DNA from: Liolophura sinensis
Lineage: Eukaryota; Mollusca; Polyplacophora; Chitonida; Chitonidae
Length of the DNA: 64,000 nucleotides
Direction of reading: 5' to 3'
Assembly (NCBI RefSeq): GCF_032854445.1
Contig: NC_088304.1
Location: forward strand, 26,673,704-26,737,703
Under the pieces are notes generated by a model. The model was not told where the DNA came from and did no database searches. It saw only the letters and a list, made by a program, of their open reading frames with translations. Below are positions 25,901 to 40,100 of this stretch, piece after piece. The stretch's first letter is position 1; the number at the start of each line of letters is the position of its first letter. The translations under genes and the position numbers were made by a program.

Positions 25901-28900
25901 CAATCAAAGAAATAATAAATTAATGGCAGACTTTTTAGGGACAACCTATTCTATAGCTAGATTTCATGCGCTGAATTGTTTTTTACCTCTCTTCTGAAAT
26001 AAATATGGTGATATTGTTTGTTGTCTTTTCTTTTAACCTGTGGGGCCCTTTTCTGTTATTAATCTATGGGGCCCTTTTCTGTTATTACTCTATGGGGCCC
26101 TTTTCTGTTGTTACTCTATGGGGCCCTTTTCTGTTGTTACTCTATGGGGCCCTTTTCTGTTATTACTCTATGGGGCCCTTTTCTGTTGTTACTCTATGGG
26201 GCCCTTTTCTGTTATTACTCTGTGGGGCCCTTTTCTGTTATGATTTGATTTGTGTTTTACGCCTTACTCAAGAATATTTCGCTTATACGAAGGCAGCCAG
26301 CATTATCCTGGGAGGAAACAGGGCAAAGCCGAAAACCGAAAAAATAGCTTTTGAAAAAAAAAATCATTTGATTGTGAGGTGGTTACAGCATGTTTTGGTT
26401 TTTCTCTCCCTTTGTATCAATCTAGATTACTGGCGTGGCTCATACAATGGCAATTGTCCAAACGTCTGAAGATTGGGGTCAAGATCGGTAAAGTAGGTTT
26501 CTTCAGCCTCAGAAATGTCCAGATCATCTTCAGGAATGGATTGTCTGTGGTAAGAGCACACTGTTTTTTTTTTAAATAATTTTTGGTCACTCAGTATCAT
26601 CATCAAAATATTAAGTTTGTCAAAGAGCACCTTCAGTTGTGGTGTATGTGTTTTACAGGCAGGGTGAATTTTTTTTTAATGTCAGAGGAGAGTACAGAAA
26701 TAAAACTGAAAAATCACATAATTTGTAAGAAATGTCGACTGTCTGATCAATTGTTCCTGTTAAACACATACGTGTGTTTATGTGTTTGAAAAGCCTTAAA
26801 AAAAAAGAAAATCATAAATCATTTTGATCAAACCAAAGTAAAAAGGTGGATTTTCAGTTATGTCTTTATTCCACTTTTGGATTTTTTAGTGTCTCCTCAC
26901 CCGCAAAACATAATATAAAATTGGAGTCATCTTGTAGCCTTAAATACTATATTGGCCATTATTGGCCATCACTTTTCCAGGAAAGCATTGGTCTTGCTGA
27001 ATCCCAACTCTAAGGTCCAGAGTTTTGTAGCACTTGTAATTGTTGGCAAACATCAGCTTGGTTTTAAGCAGAAAACATGATTGTAGTTTTGTGAGTTGAA
27101 GTCCAGCTCATGTTGGCTACCTCTCTGGTTGTGTGTGGGAAGGTCTGTCAGCTAGTTGTGTATGGTTGTGGGTTTCCCCCAGGCTCTGCTGGGTTTCCTC
27201 CCACTATTATGTTGGCTGCAGTCATATAGAGAAAAGTTTTCTAGTGGCGGGTGAACCACCAATCAAAGAAATAAGTTAATCACAGAACCCTGTTTTCTGG
27301 CTCCTACGAACCGAACTACCAATATTCAAAGTTCTTGAACACCAATCAGATAAATCAATATATTTTAGTCATGAGAGATCCTTATCACAACCCATCAGAA
27401 ATTTAAAAAAAAAAAAAGGATTTTACTTCAAATGTGCTTCAGATTTAGAACAGTTTGGCATATTTTCATATTATTCGCCCGAATGACTTTAAACAGTGGT
27501 TGTTTTACCCAAGAAACTCTGGTGTCCTCCAAGTAGAAAACAACCGCTAATGTACACATGTAAGTGAAAAAAATTGTGTATGTGTTAAACGATATTCAAA
27601 TAGGCAAGTATATAGTTTCAAGTAACGTAATATTTAATTTTGCTGTATTAATTTACCTTTTTCATTTTTACCTTTTATCAGGAGATTGACCAGGTGTGGT
27701 TATCCAGCTGTTATGTGAATCAAGATGTCAGGTAAGTCATCAACCAATAATCGTTAGGTTTTCACTTTCTGAGCAAGTGTGTCATTATCAAACATTTTGA
27801 GCTGCAGAAGAGAATGAGTGTGATCTGCACACGTATTTATAAATTCAAACTTCCCACAGCAGTGATTATGTCATTGGTGTGTTATTAGGACACCTGAAGT
27901 TTGTTTCAGGAGTGGGAAGGTGTTGGAGTGCGATAGCATGACTGTAATAGGGAAGTTTTGAGTTCAATCTCTTATGGGGTTAAAGGTGAAAACAGTCTTA
28001 TTCTAGCTAGTAATGTGTGAAAAATTGATTTTTCTGATCACACGTCTCACTGTTTTCAAAGGCACAGTTGACCTATTTTTACGTAAGAAGCTTCTCAAGT
28101 TAACAAACATTCCATTAGTAAGGTGGTTAGGAACCAGGAAGATCCAGGTATTTTTTGCAGGTCTCTTTTTTTTTTGAGAATCATAAACATCAGCCTTTAT
28201 ACTTTTTACAGAAAACATTTTTTTTATTTCTATAAACATTTTGCTGCTTTAAGTGCATTTGCAATAATCCAAAAGCACTTGGTGTTAATTACCTATGGCT
28301 GTTAAACAAATAATGATTTTCACAAATTAAACTCGTTATAATTAGTGAAGTTTATGACATGTGACATGATGTCCCTGTATTCATATTCCTTGCATGATTT
28401 CTGTAGAATATGTTTCAAAGCACCTGTTAAGTAGGTGGATATGTGCATGGAAATTAAAACAAAGTTAACAAATGACAAGTGTCAGGTGGTATGCAGATCC
28501 AAGAAATGCATTTTTTGGAGTTAAAGGGCCTATTTTTTTAATTGATTTGCACTCCATATTGGTAGAAACCTTTGAAGTGAAAGTCAACGACTGCACAAAT
28601 AGAATAGCACTGTAAACTGCTGGATTGTCACAAAATCATCTGAAACTGAACAATGAAAATGAAGGAATCTAGAAATTTCATCGAGCCTGAAGCTGATCAG
28701 AAATCAGGCCCTAGTTGATAATACTTTTTTCTTCAGAAATTAAAGTCACAAATGTACACAACTGCATGGTGATTGCCTTTGATTTTCCTTGTCAGTTAGT
28801 CACTGTGAGTTCAAGTCCAGCTCATGCTGGCTCCCTCTCTGGTCGTATGTGGGAAGGTCTGTCAGCAGCCCGCGGATGGCCATGGGTTTCCCCCGGGCTC

Positions 28901-31900
28901 TGCCCTGTTTCCTCCCACCCAAATGCTGGCTGCCGTTGTATAAGTGAAATATTCTTGAGTAAGGTGTAAAACACCAATCAAATAGATAAATAATCCTTGT
29001 CAGTTACGTGAATGCAGTAATCTTCTGCATAGAAAGTCTATCACTATCCCCTTTTATCCTGTATCTAGTGAATAAAAGAATTTGACACCTGTTAATTGGA
29101 GAATACAGGCCTTATGCTGATTGTTTGATAGCCAGGGCTGCAGGATTATAGTAGATGGGAGTATATGATCATGGGTAATTGATTTAAGGACTGGTGGTTT
29201 GACAAGCAGGGATTTACATTGTGTTCATTACCATCTATGGGGCGGATTTGCTGTACATGTTGCTGTGTTTAGAGGCAGTCAATAAAGCGGCGTATTTATT
29301 TTCATGCCTAATTAAGCAGGTGCTAATATGTGCTAAATTGTCAAATCTCCGTTGTTTGTGTCAAATTTGTGTTTGCACTTGAAATATACTAGTGTTATAC
29401 TGGTAACAGGTTAAAGATTGAATGAATGAATGAAGGAATGAATGGAGGAATGAATGAAGGAATGAATGGAGGAATGAATGAAGGAATGAATGAATGAATG
29501 AATGAATGAATGAATATAGCGTAGTGTAATCTTCAGCATGCAGTAATTTGCAGCCAAGTTGTGCTGAAAACATATTTAATCCTGGAGAGATTGAATGAGT
29601 TTTGATGTGATAATGGGAACATTCAGAATCAAACAAAATGGACAAAAAATTAGAAAATATTACTTCCTAGGTGCAGAAATTTACTCATATTTCGACGATC
29701 TCACCCGGCTTTCCAAACATACCATAAAACCCCTTTCAAGGATGGTCAGAAACCTCAAAGTCAGTCATTATGGGCAACTTACATGTATATGTAAGTTATG
29801 GTGTAGATCGGGTCAAACCCGCATCAGGCCATACCAAAAAGTTTAAATGTGGTGCTCGGTGCTCAGCACTGTGAGTTTAGAGCAAGGACACAGGGCTGTT
29901 ACTTCAGTGGTGGCAATTTTTCTTTTGCCCTTTACCCCAGATTTTCTGAAGATCTTGACATGTTTTGAACTATAAAAGATGTAATGTCATGATTATCAGA
30001 GATAAATACACTGAAATGACGTGATCTTGGCACGCGAAGATACTGTTGAAGTACATGTATGATGAAAACTGCATGTAAAACTACATGAGGGCACAAGCGT
30101 AAATGATTGGATGAATTCCTCCATTGCAAAGGGGAATATACTTTGCATTTGTGTCCTACATGTGTTTCCCATGAAACTCTTGTAAATGTATTAAGATTGT
30201 AATAACCAGCAAAACGTAATGGACTGATGCTCTAATCCCAAGGCCACGATATAGGCCAAATTAGCATCCATGATCCAAATCTGTGCATGTATAACTTGTT
30301 ACCTCTAAGTTGCAGAGAGAGTGAAAAAGGGAGAGACAGCCAGACAAACAATGACAATAACATTTACCGCCTTGAGAGAAATACATGTGATAATCATGCT
30401 GAAAACACAGAGCACATTACATCCTTCACGAGAAAAATATTTTTCTGGTATTCAACCTTCAATGTGTAACTTTCTGGTTATTATTTAAATTTTGACAGAA
30501 TAATGATTGTGTGTATTTGAACAAGTTTAAGCAATGTTTTTAGCTGTAAGCCTTCTCAAACTTAAGTATATAGCCTGACGTCGCACATAACGTCTTGTAC
30601 GACATCTTGTCTTGTTGCATGATGTACATACATGTATGGTAATGTTCATCTTGATTAAATCTGTACTATGATGTCATCCTGCTAAGATCGATTGCTTTGG
30701 AACTTCATATTAAAAACAAAAATGTTTCTTCTTTGACGCCATGGCATCTGGATGTGAAATATGAAAATGTTGATATCTGACTGAGTGAAATATATCACTT
30801 CTATCAGTGAAGGAAATCCTCACATTCCACCTTTATACAAATAAAATAAAATGTTAAACCTCAGGCTGTCAGACAAAATGTTAGGAGGCAGGTGGAAATG
30901 CATACATTATATAAGAGCTGACTCCGCTTAAGTGCTGATGTTATCCTCTAAACTCCAGATGCTCCCTCTGTAAGAGATAAATTCACATGTGGTTAACAAC
31001 TTAAAGAATCAATTCATCGTCAGTGCCATCAGAAACAGTTTCGTAGAAAGTCAAACCTTTAAGCTCTATTTTTTTTTTTTTTTTTTTTTTGACATTTTGA
31101 TGTTATGTAAATAGGGTCTCTTTGGTCTGACATTTTAAATTTATTTATTTTAGATTTATTGTATTCATATATTTATCAATTTATTTATTTGTGTGGTTTT
31201 CTGTGCCATTCTTGTTTTCACTTATGAAATGTAGTTTATAGTGGGAGGAAACTGGCCGGAGCCCGGTGCAAACCCAAGGCCATCTGCAGGCTGCTGGCAG
31301 ACCTGCCTATGTACTGTCACTGACAACTAAACAAAGGATCAGTCACAACATCCAGGGCAGCATGTTAGCTGTTTAGTTCTCAGGCAATCTTTAACAGTAC
31401 ATTGTGTATGCTCTTCTTGAGTTTCTGTCGGTATTGTATAAGTATGTAGTAATTAAACTGTGGTTTCTTCTTTGATAAATCAAAAACTTGTAAGCGAATA
31501 CATTTTTTCTGTGTATATGATAAGAATGTCAAGACAATATGGAACATTTTTTTTTTGATATTTTAATTAAATTTGTTGACCATTTTGTTTTCTTTAAAAC
31601 TTATTCTTTAAAAAGTCACTTTATGTTAACTGTTATCCATTTTTTTGGGTCACATTGCAAGGGTTTTGTTCCTTCAAAGCTATTTTTAGTACAGGATTAT
31701 CGTAATACTGACTGGAATATCAGCCTTCATTGGAACACCATGCCTTAATGCAGCACCATAGGCCTTATTGGAACACCATATATCATAGAAACACTGTGCC
31801 TTATTGGAACACCATCTATCATAGAAACATTGTGCCTTATTGGATCATCATCTTTCACAGAAACATTGTGCCTTATTGGAACACCATCTATCCTAGAAAC

Positions 31901-34129
31901 ATTTTGCCTTATTGGATCATCATCTTTCATAGAAACATTGTGCCTTATTGGAACACCATCTATTATGGAAACACCGTGCCTTATTGGAACACCATCTGTC
32001 ATAGAACGTTGTGCCTTATTGGAACACCATCTATGATAGAAACGTTGTGCCTTATTGGAACACCATCTATGATAGAAACATTGTGCCTTATTGGAACATC
32101 ATCTATCACAGGAACACTGTGCCTTATTGGAACACCATCTGTCATAGAAACACCATTCCTTATTGGAACAGCATCTATCATAGAAACATTGTGCCTTATT
32201 GGAACACCATCTGTCATAGAAACACTGTACCCTGTTGGAACATCATCTATCATAGAAATATTTTGCCTTATTGGATCATCATCTTTCATAGAAACATTGT
32301 GCCTTATTGGAACACCATCTATCATAGAAACACTGTGCCTTATTGGAACACCATCTATCATAGAAACACTGTGCCTTGTTGGAACACCATCTGTCATAGA
32401 AACACCGTGCCTTATTGGAACACCATCTGTCGTAGAAACACCGTGCCTTATTGGAACACCATCTGTTGTAGAAACACCGTGCCTTATTGGAACACCATCT
32501 ATCGGAGAAACACTGTGCCTTATTGAAACCATCTATCATAGAAACACCGTGCCTTATTGGAACACCATCTATCATAGAAACACCGTGCCTTATTGGAATA
32601 CCATGCAGCATTGGCGCCCCATGCCCTTTTTAAAACACCTTGTATGACTTAACTATTTTGACTCTGAATACCATGCATGTGTTTGTGGAATGCCATGACT
32701 AACTTGAACACCATACATCACCCTTTATTGGAGTATCATGCCTTATTGGAACACCCTACATCACCCTTGGCTGGAGTATCATGCCTTATTGGAACACCCT
32801 ACATCACCCCTGGCTGGAGTATCATGCCTTATTGCAACACCATGCTTCACAAGAACACCGGCCATCACTGGAACACCATGCTTTGAAAACGGAATGCCAT
32901 GATGCATCACTGGAAGAACATGCCGTAGAACACCATGTATCATAGGAATGCCATGCCTCCACAACCTGTGAACTAACATGATACGTGTAGATGACGTATA
33001 TACTGAAATCATTCATTTGCCTAGAATATTCCTTGCATCTTTCCAACATCATTAAAAACTGTTGACTGCTTCTCTTTCCATGGTTCCATTCTAATTTTCT
33101 CACTTTTTATATTATACATTCTTAATTCTTTTGTAGTTTGTGTTGAGCGTTGTTTTAGGAATTGGCCTTTTCGATTATTGACCTGGAACATCTGTTTTGG
33201 TGTACGAATGATATTTGTGTATGAATGTCTACTTTGACATTTGGACTCACAGTTCACCGCGTCAAGTCGGGGATGCTGGTATGGTGATAAACTGAAAAAC
33301 TGTTTAGGTTGTATTTATATAACACCGCATCATGCTATTTACCTGCAGCAGACACCTGCCAATGTTGTATGTAATTACATGTAATTCGTTTAGGCTTTTA
33401 GGCTTCCCAAAATCCTTGTTAGCACTTTTATTGGTCAGATTGTTTACCTGTCAGGTTTTTACTGGATGTTAAGGAACAATGTTGGACAGTTAGCTGTAAA
33501 AACAAACTGTTCCTTTGATCATCAGAAAGTTATATGTCAAAGAATCAAAGCACAATCAGCTTAATTGTAGCAGAAAGATAGTCATAAAATTGTCGGTGGA
33601 ATTGAGTTGAAAAGAAAGTATAAAACAGCAGGAAGATATGAAAACGTAAAAATGGAAGGAAATTCAAGACAATTAGACATCAAAAACCAAAAGAAAATAT
33701 ACTGTAGCCATGTAGGTAGAAAGAGGCGTTGTTAGAAGTTTTTATTGCTTTATTTTTGTCATTGTTTATTACTCTGATGATCTGCTCTAAGGAATCGTAG
33801 CTACCTGTTGTAGAATCGCTAAATACACGTGCTGTATGTATTGTGTGAATACCACTCTGTCATGTCTAGTAACGCGAGACGTTTCATAATATCAGAACCG
33901 TGCATCCTATTTTTAGCCGCGCAGGTGCAGAGGAATATTTGGGACCTGTGATAAATTCAGTACTGTACTTAAGGCCGTGTTGTGTGGTTTGGGTGACGCA
34001 AATATTTTTATTAGTTGTTTGTTTGCTCATGATATTTTAAAGATGGCGTCATCTTGTAGCAGGCAGTGTCTCCTGTAGCAATATCTCCTAGTAGTATGTC
34101 GACTGATACTGCGTTAAGCAACAATCAAA

Positions 34130-34160
<31 letters not shown>

Positions 34161-37100
34161 ACATAAAGGTTATTGCATTTGGACATATTCCATAATATTA
34201 TGCTTACATGTGTGTATCTTATAAGTTAATTGAATGTAGGGGTATCGCTATGTGCTCCAGTATTTAATTCAGTCCAAGTCTGCATTGCTAACGGGTGCAT
34301 TATGGAGTGTGTTGTTCTCATGCAGGTTGCCATTTGGATTGGGAGCACAGACAAGCCACTAATTTATTTTGGATGACAATGAGTGCACAGTAATTGGATT
34401 GATATTGGTGGACAGGTCTACTGAGCAATTACATGCAGTTGTAATTAATAATATGCTCTTACCTTCATTGACTTCTTTGAAGCCCAGTGTTTGGTGAACG
34501 AGCTTTAGTTTATACTACTGTGGCAGTTTATGCTAGTATTAAAGGCAAAGAACACACTAGCATGAAGTACATGTCAGAAGAAAGACCATTAAATATTGTC
34601 CTAGGAAGTAGTTTGATTTATTTTTTAGAGTATTTTTTGACCCAGTAAAATATATTTAAAACTTCAGATTCTACTGTGGCCTTGTCTGACCAGTGATGCC
34701 ACTTTAGATTTTCGCCACTTGACAAAAATGCATCGCTATAGTTCATCATTCAGAATGCATCTTCATTTAAAGATGTGAATGCATTCAACGAATGGACCTG
34801 GAAATGAACTATTCCAAGCCAGAACTACTGCCGTGTCATCACTGATACCCTCTGGGCCCCAACAGACCAATATAGAATCTTATGTTTTAAATGCATTTTT
34901 TCCCTGGTAGGTGTGTAATGATCTTTCATCTGATAAACATTTTAGTGTTTTCTTTGGCTTTAGGACAATAACTTACTCACACTAGAAGCAAAAAAAAAAA
35001 TCATGATCAAATTTGCAATAGCTGCAAAATCCTGTAAAAAGCCCACACTTTCATGTTGTCTTACATCAAGGACACTTGCTAAGGGAGTCAGCTAGACCTT
35101 TGTTATAGTTGAAGGTAAGATGTCAAAAAGTTGGCTGACCAATGGACGGATAGACAGCTTAGCTAAGTTTTTTTCGAGAAATCTCACTTAAATCCTGTAG
35201 ACATACTTATGATTTCTAGATATTGAATTAATTGGAAATCAGAGAATGTACTGGCTGGCTGTAGGGACCCCTAACTTCACCATTTGACTAAGTGACCCTA
35301 GCAGTCAGTGAGAGCAGTATTTATCATGCAGGTTTGCAGTAATTTAATCTTACGACATGTCAATAAACAATGGACTTTTTCATGATTTTTACAACAGCTG
35401 TTGCTAAATGCTGTCATTGTTCAGGTACCATGCTTGTGTGAAAACATGATCTTAGGTCCTCCAAAATAATGCACTCATTGCCAGTGTAAACCCCAGTTTA
35501 CCCTTTACCAAGGGTTGTGTTTTTGCCTGGGTACAAGTAGCGTTTAATCTGCAAAATGAAGATGAATACTGTTAGGCTGTGGGAGAAATTTTTTCCAGAC
35601 ATTTCAGTCTGCAGAAATCAAGGCTCATAGATTTGAATTAGACGTCGTTACTGTTACGCGTAAATTAGACGTAATATTGGCTGAGAATGAGGTGGAGAAA
35701 TTAAGCTGCCGGGTCGAGTGCAATACTCGATACGAAGGTAGTGTCGCACGGCGAGGAGTAAGACAAAATTTATGAGGGCACTCGTGACATAAAATCAATA
35801 TAGCTCAATCTGCGGAGGGCATGCGTTTTCATCTCCTACTTGCTGCTTGTGCGGCCGCGTATTGGCTCAACGCCGCACGCCACCGAATGTCTTAAAAGAT
35901 GTACATAGTGACATATCGCCCTCATTAAGCTACATCCATATGGTCATTGTGGCTTTCCAACTGACCACTGAATTATGATTCGGCATTTTGTTCTCCTGCT
36001 GCATGTGTGCCTCTACACACTCTGCCCTTGACTGTCTTTTTAAGGAACAGTTGGTAAATTAATTGATATTGGAAATTCATTCACGTACTGTAACCACCCG
36101 TTACTATAGCCCTCGACTGTTTATCCCCAGCGTATTACAAGTGATGATTTAATTATGCTCAGCTGACTATTATGTGTATTCATATAAGATTTTGGAGCCT
36201 TATTTTAATTCATTTTTGTGTATTAAAGGAAAAGAAAATTTAAATATCAAACAAATACCATTGAAAAGAGAATGCATTTCCTTGCAGGTGCATGCCACAA
36301 AACAAATTCTAATATGTACCTCAAGTTGATAAATTATAAATAAAGTCAGCACCAAAATCCACTGTGGTCGACTCCATTTTGCCAAAGAACTAGTCCTGAA
36401 ATCTCTTGTGTTAGGAGGAGAATTGCCGTCGGAAACCGCCAAAGTGCCGTTCGTAAATTTATGGTAGAACTCTTCTTCCCAGAAGGCAGCAAACAGTACA
36501 GTTCCTTTTCCGCTTGACGATCGGACAACCAGAATGTTGGACATAGGTTCCGAGTTTACACGAACAAGCCAGAAGTTTTAATGACTCTCATTGGCTGAGA
36601 GGCAACACACCCCAGCATAAATTACAGGATGTTAAAAATGGAGGACGTCATGGACTCAGCGATTAATTCACAAAAATACATTTTATTACATTTTAGCCAT
36701 TGAGAATAATATAATTTTCAATATTTAACATATATTTGGGGGTTTATTATATGTAGTTTTATTTTTCAAAACACTATTCCACTGTCTGGTTTATTACGTA
36801 GCAGAATTTAAAAAAAAAATATGTAGCTGAAAATTGAGGTCTCTGTAAACTACTGAAGCTGTGCTGATGTGAAATTTCCAGCCCTCGTCTATCGGTATGT
36901 ATAAAATAGCTTCTCACTCACTTCTCTTGCACGTAAATATCATGACATACCAGTTTCACCTCCCGACCATAAGCTAATATTACGTATGGTACACAGGTAA
37001 ACTGAATGTATTCATTGCCAGATTAACACACATCTTATAGATTTTTTTTATAGTGTAAATGTAAATTAAATGTTTTCCATGGAGTATCAAAATGTCCTTT

Positions 37101-40100
37101 GATATTTAGTTTAAAGTTTAATTTTAAGTTGACTATAGCTAATATATATGACATTTTAATTTTAAGGAGAAGTTTAAAATTAAAATTTAATTATCTAAGT
37201 ATGCATATATATGGTCTTGCTGCCGTTGATCGGCCATTTAAAAGAAAAGGCAAGACTAGACCAAATGTGTATATGCCTCCATCGTGAAGTTAAAAAAACA
37301 CTTCGTTCGAAGTTTAAGTATCTAACATGAAGTTTGAAAAGCATAACTTTTCGTTTTGTGATGTTACAGAATTGAGATATCAGAGATATATCGTGCAAAC
37401 AAAATCACGCACATTGAGAGAGTTGAAAGCGCAGCCATGATGTTGTCAGTTTCATCTTATCAGTCATGAGTAATTTCTATAACTGAGGACGCGTCTGTTT
37501 CCGCATGCGTCACCCAAAACCTGATTTGCCTCGCAACCATATTTGCATGAGGTACAGGTGATGCGACATCGTGTTTCGGGCGGCTCTGAGGGCACACACA
37601 TGTAGGCCATGTCTTTGTAAAAATTCCATATCGGAAGTTGATGTATAGTGTTACTAAATGTGTCAGAGAAAAACATGTGTGACCTGTCAGGTCTGTTTTC
37701 ACCTCTCTAATCCTAAATAAGGCATTATATTATGTGTTTTTTTTCCCTCTGAAAACTTCTCTCACTAATAACATATATGAAATGAAAAATTTTTTAGGGA
37801 TGGCATTTAAAAACGTCAGTCAAATAAGTAAATTATTTATAGCTATGTTTATTGTCTGAAGCACAATGCCATGTGTTGTACATTTCATATAGTGCGTATG
37901 TTGTAGTTGTCATGATTACATTCTTGCGTTTTATGATTATTTTGTGCGCTCTATCAATAATTAAATCTTTTGTTGTCACAGCTGACTGAACTCAGCTGTA
38001 AAGAAATGAGTGTTTGTTGATAGCTCCATGTTCAGTGTTGTAGCAGATATACTGGTTCAATAATTAAATGCATGTGGGCAGAATATGTTTTACAGTTTGT
38101 GATGTCTTGATAATTTACTTATCTGCAGCATAATTAATTTGCAGCATTGCAACACGCAGTGTTGTGTGACATAGTTTAAAGCAGCATTGAGATGTCTAGA
38201 CATGTTACAAATTTATTACCCCTTCAGTTTTCTAGTGTAAATATATTTGGGCCAAGGATCCTCCCACTAATATGGTTGCTGTGAGTTCAAGTCCAGCTCA
38301 TGCTGTCATGCTGTTGCACATATGTCAGGAAGTTTTAGAAGGCCTGCGAGGAACCTGGTTGTGGGCTTCCTCTGGGCTTTGCCCGGATTCCTACCACCAT
38401 AATGCTGGCAGCCATCGCAAGTACAATGTATAGATGAAATATTCTTGAGTAAGTTATGGCATAAAACATGTATCAAATAAATATATAATACATTTGGGTC
38501 AACCTTGACTGTGCAAATACGTGTGTAACTTCCTCACATGTGCACGTTTACATAAATTTTTGATTTCTGCTGTTATTTAATGCAAGGTATCGAAAACCAG
38601 GGTAACAGTATTTACTTGGATCCACAGTGACACATCCTTAGGCCTGTTTCCTGACCCACTTTCCGCACCCACCAGCCCTCCCTCCGCATCCCCTCCCCCT
38701 CCATGCCACTGTATAGCTTGCACCTTTCAGGAAGAGAGATTGTTGTTAATGTGGTCTTCCTGAGTGTTATTACATGTTCTTACATGTAGCTGTCTTGTAG
38801 CTGTCTTGATGCACAGGTACGCTGCACTGATTAGCCCTACTCACATGCACAGGTGTTGTGTGTTTTCTGCACATGATTGAATGCCACTATTAATAGCCTG
38901 TGGGGGTAGTGTTTGTAGTGAATATAGTGATGTGAACCCTCTGTCCCTTACTCCTCCCCCCCCCTCCCCTCCCCCCCCCCCCCCAATCACCACTTTTGCA
39001 GAGCTATGACTAGAGTACACACACATTGACCGCCTTTTGCCTGAGGTGTTGTTATACAGATTTGTCTCAATTCTGGGCTAGCTGACTGCTTGACGTCAGC
39101 TCTATCTCTGTGATGACACTAGAATTGCATCTGACAAGCTCTTTTAGGGTTAATTTAGCCTGTCATGCCTGGCATTTTATTGAGTTTACATGCCCTAATT
39201 CATCAACTTGTAATACATACATGTACATGGTGCTGGCTGGATTACATATATGTGTACATATACAAGTATATATCTTAATTCCTCAACCTTTTTTGCATAT
39301 AAAAGAGCAACTTTTTGATTTGATTTTGGGGACAAAACTACATTGGTTGGATTGGCCAATTTCATGGCTTCACAAAAAGTGTAATTTTATCGGCCTACAC
39401 AGAATAATGCTTTCAGAATATGCTTGATTAAATACCATGCAAACATGCGAAAAGTTAGAAGAATTACAGTACGAGTTTTGTATTTATACAATATATGATG
39501 TGTGGGAGTACATTATTGTACAATCCTGGGTCGAGTCACACCTAAGAGTTTAAAAGAGGAAGTCGTAACTTCAACATGGAGGGGATAGTGAAACGACTGG
39601 TTGACCCGTATCGGTATAATGGCTTGGGCGGGGCGGCTTACTTGCCTTCGGTAAGTCGTCTCAGTGAAGCAGCACTACGTAAAAGTGCGGTAGAAATCCG
39701 TCCTGCAACAAGGAGGCCCATTACATACACCCTAAGGATTCCTTTGTCGTCATATGACTGAAAAATTGTTGAGTACGATGTTAAACCCTAAGCACTCACT
39801 CGCTTTATTGTACCTGTAACAGTATGCTTTAGTTTTGGGGATAAAACCATGTTGAACCGACAGGCTTGATTGAAGTTTTACGTTCTCATGTACAACAATG
39901 TATGACATAACAGGGGACATTTCTCTTTTTGCAGAAAACCTCTGGTGTTGTGTACAGGAGACATGCGCATACAGACTGATGTGGGCATGTCATACAGCTC
40001 AGAGCCACCAGACCCTGGTGGTGGAAGCCCTGAACAAACAGGGGAGGCAACTCCTGACACACCAAGACAGCCAGGGGAGACAAGTTCTGTGGCCTCTAGA

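Larger units (their letters stand above)
19982..26425 (+). other. BLTP2: BLTP2 intron 1 (6.4 kb)
   Basis: Contains nested SINEs (20704-21253), two more SINE copies, the 50-bp satellite with its older 25-bp flank, a family B SINE and the 26-bp minisatellite next to exon 2. 24960-26030 is otherwise plain AT-rich sequence with no gene that I can see. Confidence 0.8.
27732..39934 (+). other. BLTP2: BLTP2 intron 3 (12.2 kb)
   Basis: Longest BLTP2 intron. Holds SINE fragments, (AATG)n, the 36-bp minisatellite, a CpG-dense patch at 35640-35890 and a candidate minus-strand first exon at 36320-36544. 32960-35600 is plain AT-rich sequence apart from an (AAAT)n run at 34126-34160. Confidence 0.75.

Noticed and set aside
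26005-26469. 154-codon frame with repeated GPFLLLLYGALF
   Set aside because: Reading of the 26-bp minisatellite followed by a SINE.
31730-32647. 305-codon open frame, with long frames on the opposite strand too
   Set aside because: It is a 36-bp minisatellite. Open frames appear in several registers because the period is a multiple of three. No splice or start evidence.
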